From DASUFI01 sp036274635 (GTDB lineage: Bacteria; Planctomycetota; B15-G4), in contig DASUFI010000220.1 of assembly GCA_036274635.1 (NCBI GenBank), positions 1 to 24,131 of the forward strand: 24,131 bases of DNA, given 5' to 3'. Numbering within the stretch: the first letter of the stretch is position 1; the number at the start of each line of letters is the position of its first letter. The notes beneath the pieces are model-generated. The model was not told the DNA's origin, did not search any database, and saw nothing but the letters and a program-made list of their open reading frames with translations. Of the stretch, positions 13,155 through 19,944 are shown in pieces. The position numbers were made by a program, and so were the translations under genes.

Positions 13155-15110
13155 TCAGCGCCGCCGGGCCGGAGGCGTCGCGAGGCCCACGAAGATCACG
13201 ATGCCGTCGCCGCCCGGGTTGAGGAGGATGTCGACGTCGAAGTCGGGCTTCCAGTTGTTGACTGCCCAGAGATTGCCGGCCTGGTCGATGTCGACGTTCG
13301 TCTGACGCATCATCGGTGCGAAGCTCGGAGGCCCCGCTGGACCATAGAGCGGCTCCCCGTCGTGCAGCAGGACCTGCCTGCCGGCCGAGTGCACGGTGTA
13401 TCCCGTCGGCGGCGAGAGGGGGTCGCCCATCCTGGTGCCCGGCGGGCGCATCGCAGGGTTGGCGCCGCACAGCTTCGTCAGCCGGCCGGTCGTGAAGTTG
13501 CTGCCGAGCTCCAGGGGCCCGAAGTTCGAGACCCAGATGTTGTCGTCGCCGTCGACCGTCACGCCCCACGGTCCGTCGATTCCGCCGCCGCCGAAGCCGC
13601 CGATGAGCTGACCATCGGGCCGGTAGACATAGATCGTGTCGTCGCCCTGGGACGCGACCCAGGCGTTTCCCAGCGAATCGACCGCGACCGTCTTGAGCGC
13701 CTTGCCGACGAAGTCCAGCGAGAGCTGCTGGAGCACGCCGCCGACCAGCGCGAACCTGGCCACGCTGCTCGGATGGCCGCCGGCCAGGCCACCGCCGTTC
13801 GTGGCCCAGGCCGTGCCGTCGGGTGCGATGGCGATGTCGAAGGTCTGGCTGCCCGGGTATTGCTGCACGCTCACCGCCGCATCCGGATCGCCACCGAGGA
13901 AGACGAAGACGCTGTCGTTGCCATAGCTGGCCAGCCAGATGTTGCCGTCGGCGTCGGCGATCGTGCCCTGCACGCGCACGGGCCCGCCCTGGTAGGCCTG
14001 GCGACCCGAGACGGGAGCGCCGCTCGGCCTGAACTGCGACACGCTGCCATTCCCCGTCGCCGTCGGGTTGTCGCCGCCCCAGCCGAAGTTGCCGACCCAC
14101 ACGGCGCCCTGCTTATCGATGTCGATGCCGAGGCCGACGCCCAGGAGCCCACCGCCGGTGATCGGCGACACGGGCGAACCGTTCGTCCCGTCGGCCGGCT
14201 GGCCGTTCGGTTTGAGCACCATGATCGAATGGGCGGACTGGGTCGTGCCCTGGACCACGTTGTTGGCGACCCACGCATAGCCATGGTCATCGAAGACGAT
14301 GTTGGCGGGACCGCCGAAGAGGATCGCGTCGTCGCCCGAATCGTTCACCTTCACCGTCACCGTCCACGCATCCGGCATCTCGAACAGCGCCGGCTGATAG
14401 AGATCCGAAAGCTGCGTGAGAAGGTAGATCGGCGTCACGTTCAATCCCGGATCGCGCGCCAGGTTGGCCAGGGCCTGCGCGGTGTGCTGCGGGGCCGCGC
14501 CGCCCGGAGGGGTGGTCAGATCGAGCAAGCCGGCCAGCACCAGAGGATCCTGCAGGCATCCAGCCAGCAGGTTCGCGAGGGATCGCGTGGATCGCAGGGA
14601 GTTCGTCTGATCGGCGTTGGGCGAGCCCAGCAGCACCGGCGACGACTCCCCGGTTGCCGAGGAGACGATGTTGTCGCACATGCCTGCGGCGATCCTCAGT
14701 CCGAACGCATTCCCGGAGATGACGCCGGTCCGGTAGAACTGCGCCATGGAGTAGGAGGCCGCCACGGTCGTCAGCTCGTTGACCGTGACGTCGGGCCGGA
14801 GCCTCGGGCCCAGGATCGTCACGAGCCGGACGCCGCTCGCGACGTCGGCGGTGATGAAGAAGATGCTCGACGAGGTGTCCCGCGGCGAGGACAGCACGAA
14901 CTCGCCGGAAGCGCCGGACGTCGCCTGGCTCAGCACGATCGGCTGGCCGGTCGTCGCCTCGAGCAGCGTGAGGTCGACATCGGCGAGCGGCACGGTGACG
15001 CTGGTGCCGCCCGACTGGACGATCCCGCTCACCTGGCCCGCCCTCGCCGGCATCAGCACACAGGTCATCGCCAGCACTGCGGCCAGCGCCCAAGGTCCGG
15101 TCGTCGCCAT
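13155..15110 (-). CDS. Secreted NHL / Vgb-lyase-like beta-propeller protein
   Basis: This 651-residue exported protein has a signal peptide with likely cleavage after ARA at residue 24. Residues 25-100 look like a carboxypeptidase-regulatory-like beta domain (GQVSGIV ... GASGEFVLSSP). A helical, uncharacterised region spans about 105-265. The C-terminal 370 residues carry repeated blades of the form DxxGxxWVxN (DDHGYAWVANN, DKQGAVWVGNFGWGG, DADGNIWLASYGND, PDGTAWATNGGG, DSLGNAWVASQGDD, DGDDNIWVSNFG, DQAGNLWAVNNW). This pattern fits NHL and virginiamycin B lyase-like propellers. I do not claim antibiotic lysis: environmental homologues of the fold are mostly of unknown role. The ATG at 15110 has GGGAG 7 nt upstream. 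Confidence 0.87.
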   Translation of the reverse strand: MATTGPWALAAVLAMTCVLMPARAGQVSGIVQSGGTSVTVPLADVDLTLLEATTGQPIVLSQATSGASGEFVLSSPRDTSSSIFFITADVASGVRLVTILGPRLRPDVTVNELTTVAASYSMAQFYRTGVISGNAFGLRIAAGMCDNIVSSATGESSPVLLGSPNADQTNSLRSTRSLANLLAGCLQDPLVLAGLLDLTTPPGGAAPQHTAQALANLARDPGLNVTPIYLLTQLSDLYQPALFEMPDAWTVTVKVNDSGDDAILFGGPANIVFDDHGYAWVANNVVQGTTQSAHSIMVLKPNGQPADGTNGSPVSPITGGGLLGVGLGIDIDKQGAVWVGNFGWGGDNPTATGNGSVSQFRPSGAPVSGRQAYQGGPVRVQGTIADADGNIWLASYGNDSVFVFLGGDPDAAVSVQQYPGSQTFDIAIAPDGTAWATNGGGLAGGHPSSVARFALVGGVLQQLSLDFVGKALKTVAVDSLGNAWVASQGDDTIYVYRPDGQLIGGFGGGGIDGPWGVTVDGDDNIWVSNFGPLELGSNFTTGRLTKLCGANPAMRPPGTRMGDPLSPPTGYTVHSAGRQVLLHDGEPLYGPAGPPSFAPMMRQTNVDIDQAGNLWAVNNWKPDFDVDILLNPGGDGIVIFVGLATPPARRR

Positions 15111-15188
15111 GCACGAGCTCCCATCGGGAATCCGAGCTCGTCCCGCAGGATGCCAGGACCTGCGTTCGAGCGGCCGACCCGGCCGGAG

Positions 15189-15194
15189 AGTGTA
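15189..15194 (-). promoter_or_regulatory. Candidate -10 element (TACACT) for the propeller gene
   Basis: On the minus strand CGCTACACTC lies about 78 nt ahead of the ATG at 15110. The same ten bases occur upstream of the gene at 4234. No good -35 is seen. It sits in the 176-bp gap shared with the divergent eutBC gene. Confidence 0.35.
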
Positions 15195-15286
15195 GCGGCA
15201 AGGCGCCTCGATGCGCTGTGTCGCCGGCACCCCAGGGCCGTGCCGGTCCCTTGTCCGGACGCGCCGTCCTGCGCGACCATGGGCCC

Positions 15287-17356
15287 ATGCGTCTCTCGCA
15301 GCGCGTCGCCGGCCGCACCTGGCGCTTCCGCGACCTGAACGACCTGATGGCCAAGGCCAATCGCGAGCGTGCGGGCGACCGCCTGGCCAGGCTCGCCGCG
15401 CGCTCGGCGCAGGAGCGTGTCGCCGCGCGACGCCTGCTGGCCGACGTGACGCTGGCCGAGCTGCGCGCGCGCCCCGCCCTGCCCTCCGAGCGCGACGAGG
15501 TGTCCCGCGTGGTCGAGGAGGGCCTGGACGAAGCCGTCTACCGCCGCCACCGCGGCCTGACCGTGGGCGAGCTGCGCGACTTCGTGCTCGCGGCCGACCC
15601 GTCGGAGCTGACCGCGGCGCGCTTGGGCGCGGGCCTCACGCCCGAGATGGTCGCCGCCGTGGCCAAGCTGTGCGGCAACCTCGACCTCGTCGCGGGCGCG
15701 GCGCGCATCCCGGTGGTCACGCGCGCCAACACGACGCTCGGGCTGCCGGGCCGGCTGGGGGTGCGACTGCAGCCCAACCACCCCACCGACGACGTGGACG
15801 AGATCCTGGCACAGGCCGCCGAGGGCCTGTCCTTCGGCTGCGGCGACGCGCTCATCGGCGTCAACCCCGCGCGCGACGACGGGCCGACGGTGCGCCGGCT
15901 GCTGGTGGCGCTGGACGAGCTGGTTCGCGCGCACCGCGTGCCCACCCAGACCTGTGTGCTGGCGCACGTGACCACGCAGATGCGCGTGCTCGCAGCCGGC
16001 ACGCGCCCAGTCCCCATGGGCCTGATGTTCCAGAGCCTGGCCGGCACGCAGTCGGCCTGCCGCGCCTTCGGCATCGACGTCGCCCTGCTGGACGAGGCCG
16101 CGGCGCTGGCCCGCGAGCGTTGCAACGTCCGCGGTCCGCACGTGCTGTACTTCGAGACCGGCCAGGGCAGCGAGCTTTCCTCCGGCTGCCACGCGGGCAT
16201 CGACCAGGTCACCCTCGAGGCGCGCTGCTACGGCCTCGCGCGCCGCTACGCGCCCTTCCTCGTCAACAGCGTCGTCGGCTTCATCGGTCCGGAATACCTC
16301 TACGACGCCTCGGAAGTGCAGCGTGCCGGACTGGAGGACCACTTCATGGGCAAGCTGCTGGGCCTGCCGATGGGCGTGGACGCCTGCGCCACCAACCACA
16401 TGCACGGCGACCACGACGACCTCGAGAACCAGGCCCTGCTGCTGGCCGCCGCCGGCGCCAACTACTTCATGGGCGTGCCCATGGGCGACGACGTGCTGCT
16501 GGGCTATCGCTCCACGTCCTTCCACGACGCGGCGGCGCTGCGCGAGACGCTGGGGCGCCGGCCGGCGCCGGAGTTCGAGCGCTGGCTGGAGCGGCGCGGG
16601 CTCATGCGGGACGGCCGGCTGACGGGTCGCGCGGGCCAGGCCCTCGGGCGGCCGCGCGCCGCCGCACGCGCCCCGGCCCGCGGCGGCCTGGCGCGCCTCG
16701 GCGTCGGCCGTGCAGGCACGCGCCCGCCGCTCCGCGCGGCGCTGGCCTTTGCCACGGACCTCGCGGCGGCGCGCGACGCGGTCCGCGAGCGGCTGCCTGC
16801 GGATCTCGCGCGTCGCCTCGGCGCGGTCCGCGTGCGCTCGGCGGCACGCGACGAGGAGGAGTTCCTGCGCGACCCCGGCGCCGGGCGCCGGCTGGCGCGC
16901 GGGGAGGCCGCCAGGCTGCGCAAGACGCCGGCGCTGCGGCCCGGAGCGGCGACCGTCCTGCCGGTGGTGCTGTCGGGCCTCTCGGCAGGCGCCCTGGCCG
17001 AGCAGGCCGGGCCCGTCCTGGACCACCTGCGGCGGTTGCTCGGCGCGCACGGCCAGGCGGTCGCGCGGCCGGTCCTCGTGGAGCACGGGCGCCTCAAGCT
17101 CGCCGACCAGATCGCACGACTCGCCGGCGCCCGCGTGGTCGTCGCTCTGGTCGGCGATCGGCCGGGCCTGCGCACGCCGCGGTCGCTGAGCGCCTACGTC
17201 ACCGCACGTCCCTCCGCGCGCACGACCGATGCGCAGCGGCGCATGGTCTCGAACATCCACGCGCGCGGCCTGTCGCCGGCGGCGGCGGCAAAGCAGATCG
17301 CTCGGCTGGTGCTCGAGGCCGGTGACGTGCAGCCCCGCGTGCGACGCAGGGGCTGA
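15287..17356 (+). CDS. eutBC: Ethanolamine ammonia-lyase, fused large and small subunits (EutB-EutC)
   Basis: The enzyme uses adenosylcobalamin to convert ethanolamine to acetaldehyde and ammonia. Residues 1-450 align with EutB along its whole length: QERVAAR, RANTTLGLPG, RLQPN, LIGVNP, LYFETGQGSELS, GFIGPEYLYDASE, GLEDHFMGKL and EFERWLE. The substrate residues known from enteric EutB are present at Arg160, Gln162, Asn193, Glu290 and Asp365. An Ala/Arg-rich linker (about 451-480) leads without a stop into EutC (about 481-689), recognised by VLSGLSAGAL, LVGDRPGL-x5-SLSAYV and MVSNIHARGLSPAAAAKQIA. EutB and EutC are normally separate genes. The EutC part is shorter than the enteric subunit (about 295 residues), mainly at its variable N-terminus. 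The ATG at 15287 gives the EutB start; no Shine-Dalgarno is obvious. No eutA, eutH or shell gene is nearby. Confidence 0.95.
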   Translation: MRLSQRVAGRTWRFRDLNDLMAKANRERAGDRLARLAARSAQERVAARRLLADVTLAELRARPALPSERDEVSRVVEEGLDEAVYRRHRGLTVGELRDFVLAADPSELTAARLGAGLTPEMVAAVAKLCGNLDLVAGAARIPVVTRANTTLGLPGRLGVRLQPNHPTDDVDEILAQAAEGLSFGCGDALIGVNPARDDGPTVRRLLVALDELVRAHRVPTQTCVLAHVTTQMRVLAAGTRPVPMGLMFQSLAGTQSACRAFGIDVALLDEAAALARERCNVRGPHVLYFETGQGSELSSGCHAGIDQVTLEARCYGLARRYAPFLVNSVVGFIGPEYLYDASEVQRAGLEDHFMGKLLGLPMGVDACATNHMHGDHDDLENQALLLAAAGANYFMGVPMGDDVLLGYRSTSFHDAAALRETLGRRPAPEFERWLERRGLMRDGRLTGRAGQALGRPRAAARAPARGGLARLGVGRAGTRPPLRAALAFATDLAAARDAVRERLPADLARRLGAVRVRSAARDEEEFLRDPGAGRRLARGEAARLRKTPALRPGAATVLPVVLSGLSAGALAEQAGPVLDHLRRLLGAHGQAVARPVLVEHGRLKLADQIARLAGARVVVALVGDRPGLRTPRSLSAYVTARPSARTTDAQRRMVSNIHARGLSPAAAAKQIARLVLEAGDVQPRVRRRG

Positions 17357-17427
17357 CGTCCGCCCCGCGGGGAGCGTGGCCAGAGCCCATGCGACTGGAG
17401 GTCGTTGCTCTGCGCCCACTCCGCGCC

Positions 17428-18291
17428 TCAGGGATTCGATCCCTCGCGCTCGAGGTATACGTCGATCGTCGCTGCGCTCGTCCGCCGGCCGGCAACGGCG
17501 ATGGGCACCGGCTTGCTCTCTTCGTAGCCCTGCGCGCTGGCGGAGACGGTGATGTCGTCGCCGCTTGCCACGTGCAGATCGGACTCCGAGACCAGGTAGC
17601 CTCCCGCCTGGGCATCGAAGCGCGCCTGTTCCAGCGAGAAGAAACAGGGCAGCTCCCTGCCCTTCGAGTCCCGCTTGAGCTGCCCGACCATCAATCGCGC
17701 ATCGGTGATGGGCTCCCCCGAGCCCGCGGCTCGCACTCGCACGAGCATCGTCACGGGCCGCACGAGGTCGAGCTCCAGGACGTGATCGGCGTCCGCCGTG
17801 ATGCTCGACATCGGCACGATCAGCGGATCGTAGTCGGCAACCCTGAGCTTCAGCTCTTCGACATAGTAGGCCAGCCCGTGCACATCGAGTCGTCCCGCGA
17901 CGACGGCCACCTTCTCGCGCATCTGGCTGTACACCGCGATAACGCCCTGATCGGGCGTTTGTCGCGTGAGTTCACCCTCGCCTTCGATCGGCACATGCGT
18001 CTCCGCGTCGCGTAGCTGGAACTGCACGTCGATGTCCGGAACCAGAACGACACGAGCTGGCTCCGCGGTCAGCGTCAATCGATCATCGAAGAAGTGGCCG
18101 CGCTGGGGATGCGACACGTGCAAGGACACGCGCGTCGGCACGGTCGGCAACCAGTCCACGGCGAAGCTGCCATCCGAGGCGGTGGTCGTGCGCCAGTAGC
18201 TGAGCTGGTGGACTTCGATGAGCGCATCGGCGACGGGGCCTGCTGCGTCCACCACGAAGCCACCCAGTTTCGCCGCCGGCTGCAAGGTCAC
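17428..18291 (-). CDS. In-frame continuation of the sigma-factor fusion after a TGA codon; carboxypeptidase-regulatory-like domains
   Basis: The frame directly continues that of the gene ending at 18337. After its TGA, 15 more sense codons (GTRFDVDADGGDLGV) lead to the first possible start, a GTG at 18291. From there 287 residues follow, with beta-domain repeats of the carboxypeptidase-regulatory type (KLGGFVVDAAGPVADALIEV, TASDGSFAVDWLP) and a C-terminal region ending in TIDVYLEREGSNP. The sequence before the GTG already reads as the strand that precedes such a domain (FDVDADGGDLGVVTLQPAAKLGG), so the GTG is not a natural start. It has no good Shine-Dalgarno and no signal peptide, though the domains belong outside the cytoplasm. 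I read it as the 3' half of one gene split by a stop codon; recoding or a sequence error is also possible. Confidence 0.6.
   Translation of the reverse strand: MTLQPAAKLGGFVVDAAGPVADALIEVHQLSYWRTTTASDGSFAVDWLPTVPTRVSLHVSHPQRGHFFDDRLTLTAEPARVVLVPDIDVQFQLRDAETHVPIEGEGELTRQTPDQGVIAVYSQMREKVAVVAGRLDVHGLAYYVEELKLRVADYDPLIVPMSSITADADHVLELDLVRPVTMLVRVRAAGSGEPITDARLMVGQLKRDSKGRELPCFFSLEQARFDAQAGGYLVSESDLHVASGDDITVSASAQGYEESKPVPIAVAGRRTSAATIDVYLEREGSNP
17430..17444 (-). terminator. Small hairpin over the stop codon of the sigma-fusion tail
   Basis: AGGGAT and ATCCCT form a 6-bp stem with a 3-nt loop across the last codons of the leftward gene, 73 bp from the convergent eutBC stop. No T-tract follows. 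Function as a terminator is doubtful. Confidence 0.2.
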
Positions 18292-18336
18292 GACCCCGAG
18301 ATCGCCGCCGTCGGCATCGACGTCGAACCGCGTGCC

Positions 18337-18339
18337 TCA
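18337..18339 (-). other. In-frame TGA interrupting the sigma factor fusion
   Basis: Codons on the minus strand read TAC GTG CCG CTG TGA GGC ACG CGG TTC, so the stop falls between GYVPL and GTRFDVDADGG. The frame stays open for 302 further codons with family-typical sequence. A single substitution, for example from GGA or CGA, would explain it. Confidence 0.75.
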
Positions 18340-19728
18340 CAGCGGCACGTAGCCGTCCGCGTCGACGTGAATGATGACGGCGCCGCTGCGCACGCCGTTC
18401 ACGCAGCAGCGCCCCTGCGAGTCCGTCGCCCGCGTCTCCTGGACCTGGCCTTCGAGTCGATCGGAGTCGTCGCAACGCTGGAGGTCCGCCGCAGTCCCCA
18501 CGAGATTGTCCTTCGTGTCGGAGCCGTCCGAGCCTTCGCGGAGGCGCACACAGGCGCCCTCGATAGGACGACCATCGCGGGACATGACTTCCAGACAGAC
18601 TGGCAAGCCGTCGCCGAGCTGCAACCGCACGTCCGTCACACTGCCGGCTTCGTCCCCGAGCGTGAGGTTTCCCGTCGCGAGCCGAAAAGCGTCGTGGCGA
18701 GCGGCGAGGCGCACGGCTTCGCCGGGTGGCGCGCCGATCTGCGCGAGACCTTCACCATTCGTCAACCGACGTCGCGGCTGGCCTCGGTCGGAAATGACCT
18801 CGGCGCCCTCGACCGGGTGCCCGGCGGGGTCCACGACGAGGATGCGCAGATAGGCGGTCGGCGCCTCGGCAGGCTCCGACGGCATCGCGGAAGCTCGTAC
18901 GCCGACCGGCGCCCGTGCGGGAACCGCACTCTCGACCATCCGCGCCGCCGGATCGGGCAGCACTGCGGAAGCCGGTTCGGAGGCAGTCTGCGACTCGATC
19001 TGCACCACCGGCTCGGGCTCCGCAGGCCGCTCGCTGGGCCGAACGAACAGGACGGCTCCGGCGACGACGAGGCCGATGCCGATGGCTGTCGCAGCAAGGA
19101 AGACGCTCTTTGCCACGACCAGTCCTCCGAGACTCGCCAAGACCGCTCTTGCCGAAGCGCTGCTCGCCGCCGAAACCGGAGCGCGGGGAAGCGCAGCCAA
19201 CAGCCAGCCGAGGCGGCGGTCGGCGAAGTACGCCTCAAGGCGCGAGCGCAGTGTGCGCCGCGCCCGCGAAAGCTGCTGATGGACCGCGCCTGTCGAGATG
19301 CCCCTGAGCGCCGCGATCTCGGCGACCGAGCGGCCCTCGAAGTAGCGCGCGACGATCGCTGAGTAGAAGGGCTCCTCGAGCGAGGTCACCGCCTCGACGA
19401 GTCCCCGAAGCGCCTCGCGGTGCGCTGCGACGTCGATCGTGGACGGCAGGGCTTCGGGCCGGGCCGCAGCCTTCTCGTGCCGCTGGCGACGACGCTCCGC
19501 GCGCCCGGCGTGCGACGCCAGTCGTTGCGTCGCGGTGGACAGCCAAGCGCGCAGGCGTGGTCCGGTCTCTGCCTCTTGTGGCAGGCCTTGCAGAGCAAGG
19601 AGGCACACCTGCTGCAGAACGTCGTCGGTGACCTCCGGATCACGGACGAGGCTCCGCGCGAGGGCGCGGACCCAGCCGAGCTGCCCCAGCAGCTCATCAG
19701 ATCGGAGGGCGTCGCGGTCGGAATGCAT
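18337..19728 (-). CDS. ECF-type sigma factor with transmembrane anchor and extracytoplasmic carboxypeptidase-regulatory-like domains
   Basis: The 463-residue product starts with an ECF sigma factor: region 2 at about 15-80 (ARSLVRDPEVTDDVLQQVC, then RLRAWLSTATQRLASH) and region 4 at about 105-165 (AIVARYFEGRSVAEIAALRG, then STGAVHQQLSRARRTLRSRL). One membrane helix follows at about 200-229. Beyond a Pro/Ala-rich tether, beta domains of the carboxypeptidase-regulatory type would lie outside the cytoplasm (LRILVVDPAGHPVEGAEV, CLEVMSRDGRPIEGACVRL). In this layout the receptor and the sigma factor are one chain, which suggests control by release or by conformational change instead of a separate anti-sigma factor; that is inference. 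The chain ends at a TGA after GYVPL while the frame continues. The ATG at 19728 has only a weak AGG upstream. A membrane protein with similar repeats is divergent from it and may be its target or partner. Confidence 0.85.
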   Translation of the reverse strand: MHSDRDALRSDELLGQLGWVRALARSLVRDPEVTDDVLQQVCLLALQGLPQEAETGPRLRAWLSTATQRLASHAGRAERRRQRHEKAAARPEALPSTIDVAAHREALRGLVEAVTSLEEPFYSAIVARYFEGRSVAEIAALRGISTGAVHQQLSRARRTLRSRLEAYFADRRLGWLLAALPRAPVSAASSASARAVLASLGGLVVAKSVFLAATAIGIGLVVAGAVLFVRPSERPAEPEPVVQIESQTASEPASAVLPDPAARMVESAVPARAPVGVRASAMPSEPAEAPTAYLRILVVDPAGHPVEGAEVISDRGQPRRRLTNGEGLAQIGAPPGEAVRLAARHDAFRLATGNLTLGDEAGSVTDVRLQLGDGLPVCLEVMSRDGRPIEGACVRLREGSDGSDTKDNLVGTAADLQRCDDSDRLEGQVQETRATDSQGRCCVNGVRSGAVIIHVDADGYVPL

Positions 19729-19892
19729 GTGCTGCCTACAGAATCCCGGACAACGGCCGACCCTGACAAGGCAGCCAGCTCGTCACGGGCCGTCGCCGTC
19801 CCCGCTGCCGGCAGACCGCAGACACCGGCCGGGGCGGGTGCCTGGGCGCGCCCTCGCCCGCGTCGTGGAGGCTTGTCCGTCGTGAGAGTGGG

Positions 19893-19921
19893 TTGCACCT
19901 CGGCGGGCTTCGCAGGACAAT
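19893..19921 (+). promoter_or_regulatory. Candidate sigma-70-like promoter for the repeat protein at 19945
   Basis: TTGCAC at 19893-19898 and GACAAT at 19916-19921 are separated by 17 nt, and the ATG follows 23 nt later. The match is fair at -10 (4 of 6) and poor at -35 (3 of 6). It lies in the 216-bp gap shared with the divergent sigma factor gene. Confidence 0.35.
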
Positions 19922-19944
19922 CGCGCGCAGTTCGGGGGCCTGGC

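Noticed and set aside
13155..15110. Streptogramin (virginiamycin B) resistance gene
   Set aside because: Only the propeller pattern is shared. The protein is twice the usual length, secreted and multi-domain, and I cannot place the catalytic His.
12876..15338. An 820-codon rightward frame opposite the NHL-like propeller
   Set aside because: Low-complexity Arg/Ala/Asp/His-rich product with no recognisable fold; the reverse strand carries the blades and a signal peptide.
17363..17372. Palindrome CCCCGCGGGG after eutBC as terminator
   Set aside because: There is almost no loop and no T-tract, and such palindromes are expected by chance at this GC content.
15065..17419. A 784-codon leftward frame opposite eutBC
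   Set aside because: Composition bias only; the plus strand is a full EutB-EutC match.
18337..18339. TGA read as selenocysteine
   Set aside because: The site is in a beta-domain loop of a structural protein with no redox motif, and I see no stem-loop just after it that resembles a SECIS element.
19420..19944. 175-codon N-terminal extension of the anchored repeat protein
   Set aside because: It overlaps the sigma factor gene on the other strand, lacks coding character, and would place the signal anchor in the middle of the chain.
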